From contig JBHJOA010000042.1 in NCBI GenBank assembly GCA_050330205.1, forward strand, positions 16,422 through 80,421: a DNA stretch of 64,000 bases, written 5' to 3'. The DNA comes from Pelagibius sp050330205. Lineage in GTDB: Bacteria > Pseudomonadota > Alphaproteobacteria > Kiloniellales > Kiloniellaceae. The notes beneath the pieces are model-generated. The model worked only from the letters and a program-made list of their open reading frames with translations, ran no database searches and had not been told where the DNA came from. The position numbers and the translations under genes are program-made. Positions 16,933 to 25,974 of this stretch are shown here, one piece after another (position 1 is the first letter of the stretch; every line of letters begins with the position of its first letter).

Positions 16933-17700
16933 TTAGACGAGTCCCTGCGCCCGGCCCTGCGACCTCTGGGTCAGGTAGTCGGCGAGCCGGTCGACGGCGG
17001 CGCGCAGCAGCAGGGTGAAGACCGCCAGCACCACCAGCGCCGCGAACATGAGGTCGATCTTGGCGCGTCCGTTGGCCAGCAGCATCAGGTAGCCGAGACC
17101 CTGGGAGGCCCCCACCCACTCGCCGATCACCGCGCCGATGGGGGCATAGACGGCGGCAAGGCGCAGGCCGGTGGCGAAGGACGGCAGCGCCGCCGGCAGG
17201 CGGACGCGGAACAGCAGCTGCCGCGGCGTGGCGCCGAAGCTGCGCGCCATCTCCACCAGCACCGCGTCGCCGTGGCGCAGGCCGTCGAGGAAGCTCGAGG
17301 TGACGGGGAAGTAGATGATCAGCACCGCCATGGCGACCTTGGACGACAGGCCGTAGCCGAGCCAGAGCGTCAGCAGCGGCGCCAGGGCAAAGACCGGCAC
17401 CGCCTGGCTGAACACCAACACCGGCAGCACCAGGCGCAGCGCGCGGCGCGACAGCATCAGCAGCAGCGCCGTCGCCGCGCCCAGCAGCGTGCCGAGCAGG
17501 ATGCCGATCACCACCTCGGCGGCGGTGACGGCGGCATGCCCCAGGATCAGCCGGTGATCGGCGAGCAGAGTCCCGGCGACGCGCAGCGGCCCCGGCAGGA
17601 TGAAAGACGGCACCGCCGTCGCCCAGACCAGCCCCTGCCAGAGCGCGACCACGCCGAGAAAAGCGAGAGCGCCGTCGCGTGCCCGGCGCGTGGCGGTCAC
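16933..17700 (-). CDS. thiX: Pyrimidine-precursor ABC transporter permease (ThiX)
   Basis: A 255-residue permease of the SsuC/ThiX type with about six membrane segments. The EAA-type loop MARSFGATPRQLLFRVRLPAALPSFATGLRLA is intact for docking an ATPase. The GTG at 17700 overlaps the tenA stop. With ThiY it would import N-formyl-aminopyrimidine-type thiamin breakdown products, for TenA to act on. It is the last gene of the riboswitch-led operon; the ATPase ThiZ is not in the window. Confidence 0.88.
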   Translation of the reverse strand: MTATRRARDGALAFLGVVALWQGLVWATAVPSFILPGPLRVAGTLLADHRLILGHAAVTAAEVVIGILLGTLLGAATALLLMLSRRALRLVLPVLVFSQAVPVFALAPLLTLWLGYGLSSKVAMAVLIIYFPVTSSFLDGLRHGDAVLVEMARSFGATPRQLLFRVRLPAALPSFATGLRLAAVYAPIGAVIGEWVGASQGLGYLMLLANGRAKIDLMFAALVVLAVFTLLLRAAVDRLADYLTQRSQGRAQGLV

Positions 17701-18416
17701 CCAGGCCTCGCCCCAGGGCGCCCCGCCCTCAGGCCCATGTCCCAGAAGCCGGCCTCGAGGCGCGTCGCGGTGCGGAAGGTGCGGCAGAGGTCGGCCCAGC
17801 GCGGCGCGGCCTCCGGCGCCGCGCCGAGGCGCGCGCCGGCGGCGCGGTCGATCAGCCGCCCGACCGAGAGGCAGAGTGCCTGGTAGTCGCTGGCCGCGTA
17901 GCTGTCGATCCAGTCGGCATAGGTCTTGTCGGTTGCCGCGTCGCCGAGCCAGGCGCCGATCTCGCCATAGCCGAGCACACAGGGCGCCAGCGCCGCCAGC
18001 AGGTCGAGAAAGTCGCCGGACAGGCCGGCGTCGAGCACGAAGCGGGTGTAGGCGAGGTTCTCGATCTCCTCCTCGGCGGCGAGCAGCGTCTTCTCGGGCA
18101 GGCCGGCCGCCGCGCAGACCTCGACGTGGAGCTTCATCTCCTGGTTCACCAGGGCGTCGACGGCGGCCGCCGCCGCGCGCATCTCCTCCAGGTCGCCGGC
18201 CTTCACCACCCCCAGCGCCCAGGCGCGCGCGAAGTTGGCGAGGAAGATGTAGTCCTGCACCAGGTAGTGCAGGAAGGCCTCGCGCGGCAGGCTGCCGTCG
18301 CCGAGGCGGCGCACGAAGGCGTGGCGCGTATAGGCCTGCCAGTCGGTGCCGGCGGCGCGGCGCCAGGCGGCGAAGACCGCCGAGCCGTAGTCCGGCGCGG
18401 TGTTGGGGGCGGTCAT
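17697..18416 (-). CDS. tenA: Aminopyrimidine aminohydrolase TenA (thiaminase II)
   Basis: A 239-residue all-helical enzyme that hydrolyses aminomethyl-pyrimidine to HMP for thiamin salvage. Hallmarks: LPREAFLHYLVQDYIFLANFARAWAL, the catalytic-Cys region ALAPCVLGYGEIG and the late ATRLEAGFWDMG with the conserved Glu. Cys and Glu are both present, so it belongs to the TenA_C class. ATGA overlap with thiY. Confidence 0.92.
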   Translation of the reverse strand: MTAPNTAPDYGSAVFAAWRRAAGTDWQAYTRHAFVRRLGDGSLPREAFLHYLVQDYIFLANFARAWALGVVKAGDLEEMRAAAAAVDALVNQEMKLHVEVCAAAGLPEKTLLAAEEEIENLAYTRFVLDAGLSGDFLDLLAALAPCVLGYGEIGAWLGDAATDKTYADWIDSYAASDYQALCLSVGRLIDRAAGARLGAAPEAAPRWADLCRTFRTATRLEAGFWDMGLRAGRPGARPG

Positions 18417-19372
18417 GGCGCCGCCACCTCCAGGGCGAGGCGCTCGACGGGCAGTTCGCTTTCGACCAGGCCGGCCGCCACCAGGAAAGTTTCGAAGCGC
18501 GCGTAGCGACCGGCATCGAGCGCCGCCGGCCGCAGGGCGAAGCGCGGCAGGGTGTCGACCCAGGCGCGCGCGTTCAACTCGTCCTGCAGTTCCCGCGCGC
18601 TGCCCGCGAAGATCTCCCAGCTCGCCTCGGGGTGGTTCACGATGTACTGGGTCGCCTTCTCCGTCGCGGCGAGGAAGCGCGCGATCAGGCCCGCGTCCAT
18701 CGTCTCGGCATGGGCCACGTAGATCAGTTCGTCGTAGGCCGGCACGCCCTCCTCCTCCGGATAGAAGCAGCGTCCCTCGAAGCCTTCGAGCACGAGCTGG
18801 TTCAGTTCGAAGTTGCGGAAGGCGCCGATCACCGCGTCGACCTGGCGCGACATCAGCGCCGGCGACAGCGACCAGTTCACGTTGACGAGCTCGATGTCGC
18901 CAAGGCCGAGGCCGTGCCGCGCCAGCATCGCCCCCAGCATCACCTCCTCGACGCCGGCGACGGAGAAGCCGACCCTGCGGCCCTTGAGGTCCGCGAGCGT
19001 TGCCACCGGCCCGTCGGCCAGCACCAGCAGGCAGTTCAGCGGCGTCGCCACCAGGGTGCCGACGCGCTTCAGCGGCAGGCCCTCGTGCACCTGCAGGTGC
19101 AGCTGCGGCTGGTAGGAGACCGCGAGGTCGGCCTTGCCCGCGGCCACCAGCTTCGGCGGGTCGGAGGGATCGGCCGGCGCGATGACCTCCACCTCCAGGC
19201 CCTGCTCGGCGAAGTATCCGCGCTGCTCGGCGATGACGATGGGGCCGTGGTCGGGATTGACGAACCAGTCGAGGATCAGGGTCAGCCGGTCGGCCGCGGC
19301 GGCCGGCGACGACTGCAGCAGCAGGACAGCAACGGCTGCCAAACAATTGAAGAAACGCATCTTATTCCACAT
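18413..19372 (-). CDS. thiY: Pyrimidine-precursor binding protein (ThiY, NMT1-like)
   Basis: A 319-residue periplasmic receptor. The signal peptide ends near SPAAAADR. The NMT1/THI5-like fold begins LTLILDWFVNPDHGPIVIAEQRGYFAEQGLEVEVIAPADPSDP, close to known ThiY proteins. A second in-frame ATG four codons on is also possible, as GAGG sits one base before the first. It lies between thiE and tenA; its ligand is expected to be formylaminopyrimidine or a relative. Confidence 0.9.
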   Translation of the reverse strand: MWNKMRFFNCLAAVAVLLLQSSPAAAADRLTLILDWFVNPDHGPIVIAEQRGYFAEQGLEVEVIAPADPSDPPKLVAAGKADLAVSYQPQLHLQVHEGLPLKRVGTLVATPLNCLLVLADGPVATLADLKGRRVGFSVAGVEEVMLGAMLARHGLGLGDIELVNVNWSLSPALMSRQVDAVIGAFRNFELNQLVLEGFEGRCFYPEEEGVPAYDELIYVAHAETMDAGLIARFLAATEKATQYIVNHPEASWEIFAGSARELQDELNARAWVDTLPRFALRPAALDAGRYARFETFLVAAGLVESELPVERLALEVAAP

Positions 19373-19375
19373 ACC

Positions 19376-20008
19376 TCAGACCTCGCTTGAAGGGGTGTTG
19401 GGCCGCGTCGCCGCCACCCAGGCCCGCGCGCGCGCCGCCGGGTCGGCGTTCAGGGTGATGTCGGTGACGACGGAGAGAACGTCGGCGCCGGCGGCCAGCA
19501 CCGCCGCCGCCCGCTCCACCGTCAGGCCGCCGATGGCGACCAGCGGCAGATCGCGGACACGCCTTTTCCATTCACCAACCTTTTCAAGGCCTTGCTCGCG
19601 CCACTTCATCTTCTTGAGGAGGGTCGGATAGACCGGCCCCAGCGCCACGTAGTCGGGATCGAGCGCCAGCGCGCGCGCCAGCTCGGCGTCGTCGTGGGTG
19701 CTGATGCCGAGCCGGATCCCCGCGGCGCGGATGGCGTCGAGGTCGGCGCCGTCGAGGTCTTCCTGGCCCAGGTGGACGAAGTCACAGCCCTCCTCGATGG
19801 CGAGGCGCCAGTAGTCGTTGACGACGAGCTGGCAGCCGGCGTCGGCGCAGAGCACCTTGGCGATGCGGATCTCGCGGCGCGTCTCCTCCTCGCTGAGGTT
19901 CTTCACCCGCAGCTGCACCAGCTTCACCCCGCAGGGCAGCAGGCGGCGCAGCCAGTCGCAACCGTCGACGATGGGATAGAAGGGATCGAGGGTGACAGGG
20001 CGCCTCAT
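19376..20008 (-). CDS. thiE: Thiamine-phosphate synthase
   Basis: A 210-residue TIM barrel that joins HMP pyrophosphate to the thiazole phosphate. Typical blocks: LVQLRVKNLS, VNDYWRLAIEEGCDFVHLGQEDL, LGISTHDDAELA, DYVALGPVYPT, and VAIGGLTVERAAAVLAAGADVLSVV for the phosphate loop. Starts at an ATG overlapping the thiG stop. Confidence 0.95.
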   Translation of the reverse strand: MRRPVTLDPFYPIVDGCDWLRRLLPCGVKLVQLRVKNLSEEETRREIRIAKVLCADAGCQLVVNDYWRLAIEEGCDFVHLGQEDLDGADLDAIRAAGIRLGISTHDDAELARALALDPDYVALGPVYPTLLKKMKWREQGLEKVGEWKRRVRDLPLVAIGGLTVERAAAVLAAGADVLSVVTDITLNADPAARARAWVAATRPNTPSSEV

Positions 20009-20778
20009 CCCAGGAACGCCTTGCCGACGACGGGGGTCGAGGGGGCCGCCATGTCGCGCGGCTCCATCGGGTCGGCCTCGCAGGCGCGCCGGCCGGCGGC
20101 CACCGCCTGGGCGAAGGCCGCCGCCATGGCGACCGGATCGCCGGCGCGTGCCACCGCGGTGTTCACCAGCACCGCGTCGTAGCCGAGTTCCATGGCCGCC
20201 GCGGCGTGCGAGGGCAGGCCGAGCCCGGCATCGACCACCAGCGGCACGTCGGGAAAGTGGGCGCGCAGGCTGCGCAGGCCGTAGCGGTTGTTGAGGCCGA
20301 GGCCGGAGCCGATGGGCGCGCCCCAGGGCATCAGCACGCGGCAACCGGCGTCGACCAGCCGCCCCGCCGCCACCAGGTCCTCGGTGGTGTAGGGAAACAC
20401 CTCGAAACCGTCCTCGGTGAGGATCGCCGCCGCCTCGACCAGGCCGAAGAGGTCCGGCTGCAGGCTGTCGTCGTCGCCGATCACCTCCAGCTTCACCCAG
20501 GGCGTGTCGAAAACCTCGCGCGCCATCTGTGCGGTGGTGACCGCCTCCTTCACCGTGTGGCAGCCGGCGGTGTTGGGCAGCACGCGCACGCCGAGGTCGC
20601 GGACCAGCGACCAGAAGGCCTGGCCGTCGCGCCGCTCCGCCGACTCCCGGCGCAGCGAGACGGTCACCACCTCGGCGCCGGACGCGCGCACCGCCTCGGC
20701 GAGGATCGCCGGCGAGGGATACTGCGCTGTGCCCAGCATCAGGCGGCTGTTCAGCTCGACGCCATAGAATTTCCGCAT
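20005..20778 (-). CDS. thiG: Thiazole synthase
   Basis: A 257-residue barrel enzyme that builds the thiazole ring from deoxyxylulose phosphate, ThiS-thiocarboxylate and dehydroglycine. Seen: LMLGTAQYPSP, the region VLPNTAGCHTVKEAV, KLEVIGDD, VLMPWGAPIGSGLGLNN and VVDAGLGLPSHAAAAMELGYDAVLVNTA. It lies directly after thiS. Confidence 0.96.
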   Translation of the reverse strand: MRKFYGVELNSRLMLGTAQYPSPAILAEAVRASGAEVVTVSLRRESAERRDGQAFWSLVRDLGVRVLPNTAGCHTVKEAVTTAQMAREVFDTPWVKLEVIGDDDSLQPDLFGLVEAAAILTEDGFEVFPYTTEDLVAAGRLVDAGCRVLMPWGAPIGSGLGLNNRYGLRSLRAHFPDVPLVVDAGLGLPSHAAAAMELGYDAVLVNTAVARAGDPVAMAAAFAQAVAAGRRACEADPMEPRDMAAPSTPVVGKAFLG

Positions 20779-20781
20779 GGT

Positions 20782-20979
20782 TCAGCCTCCCTGCATCGGC
20801 GCGATGACCTCGACCCGGTCGCCCTCGCCGAGCGCGACGTCGCCGCGCGCGGTCCGCGCCACGAAGGCGCCGTTCACCGCCGTGGCGACCCCGGCGCCCC
20901 GGTAGCCGAGTTCCGCCAGCACGGCGTCGAGGCGCGCGCCGGCCACCTCAACGGGCTTGCCGTTCAAGACGATCCGCAT
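20782..20979 (-). CDS. thiS: Sulfur carrier protein ThiS
   Basis: A 65-residue ubiquitin-like carrier. It starts MRIVLNGKPVEV and ends in the essential diglycine (APMQGG) that is adenylated and thiocarboxylated. Its first 32 bases overlap the 3' end of thiO. No thiF adenylylating gene is in this operon. Confidence 0.95.
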   Translation of the reverse strand: MRIVLNGKPVEVAGARLDAVLAELGYRGAGVATAVNGAFVARTARGDVALGEGDRVEVIAPMQGG

Positions 20980-21958
20980 CGCTCTCCTCCTCTTCGCCGA
21001 AGGCCAGCGCGGCGGCGCGGCGCGCCATCGCCGGCGCCAGCAGGAAGCCGTGCCGGTAGAGGCCGTTGACGTGAATGCGATCAGCCTCGCGCCGGACCTG
21101 CGGCAGGTTGTCGGGAAAGGCCGGGCGCGCGTCGGCGCCGATCTCCACCACCTCGGCCTCGCCGAAGGCCGGGTGCAGCGCGTAGGCGGCGCCGAGCAAC
21201 TCCATCACCGAGCGCGCCGTCGCCGGCGCCCGCGAGGCACTTTCGATCGTCGTGGCGCCGATCATGTAGAGGCCCGCACCGCGCGGGACGAGGTAGATCG
21301 GGATGCGCGGATGCAGCAGCCGGATGGTCCGCGTGAGCGCGAGCTCCCGGCAGCGCAATGCCAGCATCTCGCCGCGCACGCCGCGCAGCTCCGGCAGGCG
21401 GTCGCGGGCCGCGAGGCCACGGCAGTCGAGGGTGACGTCGCCGTGCGGCGCCTCGGACGCGTCGCAGCCAAAGCGCAGCTCGGCGCCGCCGCGGCGCAGG
21501 CGCTCCGCCAAGGCCCGGGTCGCCGCGCGCGGGTCGAGATGAGCCTCGCCGGCGAAGAACAGACCCTCGCGGAAGCGTCCGTCGAGGTCCGGCTCCAGCG
21601 CGGCGACCGCCGCCGCATCGACACGCTCGAAGTTGTTCGTGCGGCGGGCGAAGCGCCGCAGCTCGCCGGTGTCGCGTCCAGGCGCCAGCACCAGGGTGCC
21701 GCGCCGCGTGACGCCGCCGGCGTGCTCGTCCCACCAGTCGGCCGCCGCCGCGCCGAGACGCACCACTTCCGGCTCGGCGCTTTCCCCCTCGCACCACGGC
21801 GCCAGCATGCCGCCGGCCCACCAGGAGCAGGACTGCGGCCCGAGGTCCGGCGCGCGTTCCACCAGGGTCACCGCCGTGCCGCGCTTCTGCAGTTCGACGG
21901 CGCAGCAGAGGCCGGCGACGCCGGCACCCAGAACCGTGGCAGTCATCGTGGCACGCAT
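20948..21958 (-). CDS. thiO: Glycine oxidase ThiO
   Basis: A 336-residue FAD enzyme that oxidises glycine to the imine used by ThiG (the aerobic route, replacing ThiH). It opens with the dinucleotide motif VLGAGVAGLCCAVELQKRG, followed by SWWAGGMLAPWCEGE and, near the end, HVNGLYRHGFLLAPAMA, the substrate-site end typical of ThiO. The ATG at 21958 follows GGAGGTGAT, a near-perfect ribosome site. Confidence 0.92.
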   Translation of the reverse strand: MRATMTATVLGAGVAGLCCAVELQKRGTAVTLVERAPDLGPQSCSWWAGGMLAPWCEGESAEPEVVRLGAAAADWWDEHAGGVTRRGTLVLAPGRDTGELRRFARRTNNFERVDAAAVAALEPDLDGRFREGLFFAGEAHLDPRAATRALAERLRRGGAELRFGCDASEAPHGDVTLDCRGLAARDRLPELRGVRGEMLALRCRELALTRTIRLLHPRIPIYLVPRGAGLYMIGATTIESASRAPATARSVMELLGAAYALHPAFGEAEVVEIGADARPAFPDNLPQVRREADRIHVNGLYRHGFLLAPAMARRAAALAFGEEEESDADRLERQAR

Positions 21959-21962
21959 GGGA

Positions 21963-22796
21963 TCACCTCCACAGGGCATGGAAGTGGTGCACCGGTCCAT
22001 GGCCCGAGCCGACGGCGAGCCCATCGGCGGCGGCGATGGCGCCCTGCAGGTAGGCATGGGCGCGCTCGACCGCCGCCGTGGTCTCCAGTCCCCCGGCGAG
22101 GCCGGCGGCGACGGCCGCCGAGAGGGTACAGCCGGTGCCGTGGGTGTTGCGGGTGTCGCGGCGCGGGGCCTCGAGACGCCGCACGGCGCCGTCGCCCGTC
22201 ACCAGCAGGTCGATGCAGCGCGGGCCGCGGCCGTGGCCGCCCTTCATCAGCACCGCTTTCGGCCCGAGGGCGAGCAGCGCCTGGCCCTGGGCGATCATCT
22301 CGTCCTCGCCGGCGGCCTCGGCGACTTCCAGCAGGCGTCCAGCCTCCGGCAGGTTCGGGGTCACAAGGCCGGCCAGGGGCAACAGATCCGCGCGCAGGGC
22401 CGCCACAGCGTCGTCGGGCAGCAGCGCATCGCCCGACTTCGCCACCATCACCGGATCGAGCACGATGGGAATGTCGCGGCCTTCGAGTCCCCGCGCCACC
22501 GCGCGGATGACCCGCGGATCGCCCAGCATGCCGATCTTGACGGCGGCGACCGCGAGGTCGGCGAAGACGGCTTCAATCTGCGCGGCAACGATGTCGGCGG
22601 GGATGGGATGCACGGCGGTCACGGCGCGGGTGTTCTGCGCAGTGACCGCGGTGATGACGCTGGCACCGTAGACGCCGAGCGCCGAGAAGGCCTTCAGGTC
22701 CGCCTGGATGCCGGCGCCGCCGCCGCTGTCGGAGCCGGCGATGGTCAGCGCGATGGGCGCTCGAATGTCGCCGCTGCGCGCGAAGTCTGACGTCAC
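21963..22796 (-). CDS. thiD: HMP/HMP-phosphate kinase
   Basis: A 277-residue ribokinase-fold enzyme that phosphorylates hydroxymethylpyrimidine twice. Blocks: ALTIAGSDSGGGAGIQADLKAF, GVYGASVITAVTAQNT, VLDPVMVAKSGDALL, LVTPNLPEA, VLMKGGHG and the catalytic NTHGTGCTLSAA. It is the first gene of the operon and lies about 70 bases after the TPP aptamer. Confidence 0.95.
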   Translation of the reverse strand: MTSDFARSGDIRAPIALTIAGSDSGGGAGIQADLKAFSALGVYGASVITAVTAQNTRAVTAVHPIPADIVAAQIEAVFADLAVAAVKIGMLGDPRVIRAVARGLEGRDIPIVLDPVMVAKSGDALLPDDAVAALRADLLPLAGLVTPNLPEAGRLLEVAEAAGEDEMIAQGQALLALGPKAVLMKGGHGRGPRCIDLLVTGDGAVRRLEAPRRDTRNTHGTGCTLSAAVAAGLAGGLETTAAVERAHAYLQGAIAAADGLAVGSGHGPVHHFHALWR

Positions 22797-22867
22797 CTGT
22801 CACCTCTCCTTCTCAGGCCATCAACTGGGCCGGTGAAGGAAAAGCGGATCGAGGTTCTGGAGATGTC

Positions 22868-22957
22868 GTGACCCGTTCCCTTCGCCGGCATTACCCGGAT
22901 CAGGTTCATTGGGTTGACGCCTCTGCGCCTCTCAGCCCTTTCGAGCACCCCAACGGT
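22868..22957 (-). ncRNA. TPP riboswitch (THI element)
   Basis: On the minus strand the conserved aptamer blocks appear in order: GGGGTGCTCG, the GGCTGAGA loop, then AACCTGATCCGGGTAATGCC followed by GGCGAAGGGAAC. This is the canonical thiamin-pyrophosphate aptamer. It lies in the leader of the thiD operon and should shut it off when TPP is plentiful. By position, translation or early termination before thiD could be the mechanism. Confidence 0.96.
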
Positions 22958-23007
22958 GAGTCAGGAGATAACAGGTCGCGCGGAGCCTTTCAACCCCGCG
23001 CCGGCAA

Positions 23008-23904
23008 TCAGCAGTCGACGGGAGCGGAAAACTCGCGCTGAGAGTCGGGCTCGCAGCCGTGGCGGCGCGGCCGAGGCGAAGGGTGTGGTAGCGCCGTCTT
23101 CGCGATCGACTCGCCCGGCGCGCGCAGGCAAGGCGGCAGCGGCAGCCCCGCCCCGGCGTAGATCGCGGTCATCGCCGAGCGCACGGCCATACTGTCGAGC
23201 CCAACCTCTTCGAAATGGCGCTTCATGGCCGGGCGCCGGTCTTCCAGCCAGACCACCATATCCGCCTTTGCAGCAGGGTCGAGAGGCGCAGCGTTCAGTC
23301 CGAACATCTCCGCCTCGCGGTCGCGGCGGCGCTGCAGTCCGGCATGACGGCTTCGGTTTGAGCCGAAGCGGATCTCGTACCACGCCCGCGGCCGGGAACC
23401 GTCGTGCAGGGCGGCGACCAGCTCGGGGCCGATCAGGGCCGGATTGCTGTAGGCCAGCGAGAACAGCGCCACCATTTCGCGCGCCCCACCGAGGCGATCG
23501 CTCAATTCACGGCCGAGCCGGCGCTGCAGCAAGGCTTCGGTGTCCGGCCGCGTCAGCTCGAAGAGCGCCCGTGCCTGTGCCCGCGACAGCGTGAAACTGA
23601 AGCACTCCGGCGCTGCCATCAGCGTCTTGGCAGCGGCAGGATCCTGCCGGGACAGGGCCTCGCCGACACCGACCAGCAGGCTTCGGTCCTGCGCCGTCAG
23701 GGCGATGCCGACGGCCGCCAGGTCGCTTTCCAGAGACTCGCGGGGTGGCCAGCCCGGCGTGTTGGCCAGCATGGCATAGCCGATGCCGAGGGTGGGGATG
23801 CCGCGGCCATCGCAGTGGACTCCCCGCTCGAGGCCGTCATGTCCGGCAAGAAATTCGAAGACCGCCTTCTCGAAGGCACCCTCGACGCGCCTGGGTTCGA
23901 TCAT
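23008..23904 (-). CDS. T4-lysozyme-like (GH24-type) protein with altered catalytic residue
   Basis: A 298-residue soluble protein without a signal peptide. FEFLAGHDGLERGVHCDGRGIPTLGIGYAM lines up with the active site of phage T4-type lysozymes, and GLQRRRDREAEMFGL with the conserved end of that fold. Against T4 E11/D20/T26 the residues are D23, D32 and T38: the acid Glu is Asp. About 100 extra C-terminal residues end in a Pro/Arg/Ser tail. The ATG at 23904 has GGGAGAGG upstream. No holin or phage genes are nearby. Confidence 0.6.
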   Translation of the reverse strand: MIEPRRVEGAFEKAVFEFLAGHDGLERGVHCDGRGIPTLGIGYAMLANTPGWPPRESLESDLAAVGIALTAQDRSLLVGVGEALSRQDPAAAKTLMAAPECFSFTLSRAQARALFELTRPDTEALLQRRLGRELSDRLGGAREMVALFSLAYSNPALIGPELVAALHDGSRPRAWYEIRFGSNRSRHAGLQRRRDREAEMFGLNAAPLDPAAKADMVVWLEDRRPAMKRHFEEVGLDSMAVRSAMTAIYAGAGLPLPPCLRAPGESIAKTALPHPSPRPRRHGCEPDSQREFSAPVDC

Positions 23905-24019
23905 CACAGGCCTCTCCCACTACCCGAGATAGAACAAGGGTCGGCTTCCTCGACGTCAAATGTCAATACCCCCAAAGGATCCAGGACGGAATCGCTAGTG
24001 CCGGAACCCGATGCCAGGC

Positions 24020-24733
24020 TCAGCGCGTGCGCTGAAAGACGATCACCGAAAGGAACCTTACCGGCAGCTTGCGCAGTTCCTCGGGGCCGTGCGCCGCACT
24101 GGCGTTGAAGAACAGCGAGTCGCCCGGCTTCAGTTGGTAGACGCGGCGGCCGTGGCGGTAGCCGACCTCTCCCTCCAGGACGTAGACGAATTCCATGCCC
24201 TGGTGGCGGAAGTTGGGATAAGCCTCCGCTTCGTCGGTCAGGGTGATCAGGTAGGGCTCGTAGGCAATGTCGCCGGGAAAGGGATGCCCCAGCAGCCGGT
24301 ACTGGTGGCCCGCCCGGGTGCCACGGCGCTCGATGGCGACGCCCTTGCCGCCCTTCACATGGGTGACCTCGTGCTTCTGGTCGAAGTCGGCGAAGAAGCT
24401 CGTCATCGGCACGTTCAGCGCACCGGCAAGGCTCTGCAGGGTCGAGAGCGACGGCGAGATGGCGCCGTTCTCGACCTTGGAAAGCATGCCCGCCGAGAGC
24501 CCCGCCTGACCCGCCAGTTCGGCCATGGTCATGTCCTGGCGCTTGCGAAGTGCCCGCACCTGCGCGCCAATGGCTTCCTCGATGGACGGGCTGTCGGCGG
24601 AGGCCGGCGCCGAGGACAGTGTCGCCAGGGGCAGCGGGATCTCCCTGGCGCCGGCCCGGTAGTCGGGGCCGCGCCTCGCCTGGGCGGCCTTCGCCGGGGC
24701 CGTGGTTCCGCCTGCCGAAGTCTTCCTGGCCAC
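24020..24733 (-). CDS. XRE-family regulator with C-terminal cupin
   Basis: A 237-residue regulator. After a basic, low-complexity 50-residue start, a helix-turn-helix (about 55-110: MTMAELAGQAGLSAGMLSKVENGAISPSLSTLQSLA) is followed by a small cupin (about 160-235: MEFVYVLEGEVGYRHGRR...LKPGDSLFFNASAAHGPEEL). This architecture is common in regulators of amine or amino acid use. The GTG at 24733 follows GAGGAG at good spacing. Divergent from the Rsb-Mla operon, which it could control. Confidence 0.88.
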   Translation of the reverse strand: MARKTSAGGTTAPAKAAQARRGPDYRAGAREIPLPLATLSSAPASADSPSIEEAIGAQVRALRKRQDMTMAELAGQAGLSAGMLSKVENGAISPSLSTLQSLAGALNVPMTSFFADFDQKHEVTHVKGGKGVAIERRGTRAGHQYRLLGHPFPGDIAYEPYLITLTDEAEAYPNFRHQGMEFVYVLEGEVGYRHGRRVYQLKPGDSLFFNASAAHGPEELRKLPVRFLSVIVFQRTR

Positions 24734-24909
24734 TTGTCCGCTCCTCGGGTTCGGAACTGCGTGGAGCCGCCGCCGGGGTGCAGCGACCGGCGGTTGAAGC
24801 GCCGGGCGGGACCATACCTTTTCGGCCCGCAGCGACACAAGGGACGGTTAACCAATAACCAATAGGATGACCGGCGTAGCACGTGATCGTGCGTTGCGCG
24901 CCAGGATCC

Positions 24910-25974
24910 ATGTCGAAACAGAACCAGATCAGGACGGCCGACCGTCGCCGCCGCGGCCTCGCCGAACAGCTCGACTTTCTCGGCGATCTCGGCGTCCGCC
25001 TCGCCGAGGCGCCCGACCCCGTCGAGGTTCTGCGGGCGGCGCTGCCCGAGGTTCTCGCGCAGCTCGAAGAAGCGGCGTGGCCTTCGCCCGAGTCCGGCGG
25101 CGATGAATCCGCCTTCTCCCACGCGGCGACGGGACTGGCGAAGCTCGCCCTTGCCAACGCCGCGCTGCGCGATCGCCTGGCCGAGCAACTGCGCATCGGC
25201 GACAGCCTGGAGATGGCCGCCGACCTGCAGCACAGCCTCCAGCCCGACTGCGAACCGGGTGACCTGCCGATCTGGGGCGTGAACCTGCCGGCGCGCAAGC
25301 TGTCGGGCGACTTCTTCGACTTCTACCCGCTGGACGAGGCGCGCATCGCCTTCGCGCTCGGCGACGTCTCCGGCAAGGGCATGAACGCCGCGCTGCTGAT
25401 GGCCAAGACCATCGGCCTGTTCCGCTGCCTCGGCAAGCGCATCGACGCGCCGGCGCAACTGCTCGAAGCGATCAATGCGGAACTCTGCGAAACCGCGTCG
25501 CGCGGCATGTTCGTGACCATGGTGGCGGGCCACTACCGCACCGCCGACGGCACGGTGCGCCTGGCCAACGCCGGCCACCTGCCGCCGCTGCTGCGCCGCC
25601 GCGACCGCAGCTACGAGTCCTATCCGGCCTCGGCGCCGCCGCTCGGCATCCTGCCGGCGATCCGGGCGACCGAGGAACGCATCGACCTCGACGGCGGCGA
25701 ACTCTACGTCTTCACCGACGGGCTGACGGAGTACCGCCACGTCACCGGCGAGCGCCTGGGCGTGGAGGGACTGATCCAGCTGATCGAGGCGCTGGCCGAG
25801 GCTCCGCTGGCGCGACGCCTGGAGGAACTGCTGTCGACCCTGGAGCAGGAGGGCGGCTGGGAAGCGCGCGACGACCTGACGGTGCTGGCCATCGACGATT
25901 CCTGGGTGCGCGGCGACGCCGGAATCGACGCCGACATCGAAAGGGCGGCCGCCGCCCCGGAGTGCGGCGGATGA
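24910..25974 (+). CDS. PP2C-type (RsbU/SpoIIE) serine phosphatase
   Basis: A 354-residue phosphatase. A helical N-terminal half without a recognisable sensor domain (about 1-110) is followed by a SpoIIE-type catalytic domain with LSGDFFDFYPL, GDVSGKGMNAALLMA, NAGHLPP, FTDGLTEY and RDDLTVLAID. The metal-binding Asp residues are all present. Its expected substrate is the phosphorylated STAS protein two genes on. ATGA overlap with the next gene. Confidence 0.9.
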   Translation: MSKQNQIRTADRRRRGLAEQLDFLGDLGVRLAEAPDPVEVLRAALPEVLAQLEEAAWPSPESGGDESAFSHAATGLAKLALANAALRDRLAEQLRIGDSLEMAADLQHSLQPDCEPGDLPIWGVNLPARKLSGDFFDFYPLDEARIAFALGDVSGKGMNAALLMAKTIGLFRCLGKRIDAPAQLLEAINAELCETASRGMFVTMVAGHYRTADGTVRLANAGHLPPLLRRRDRSYESYPASAPPLGILPAIRATEERIDLDGGELYVFTDGLTEYRHVTGERLGVEGLIQLIEALAEAPLARRLEELLSTLEQEGGWEARDDLTVLAIDDSWVRGDAGIDADIERAAAAPECGG

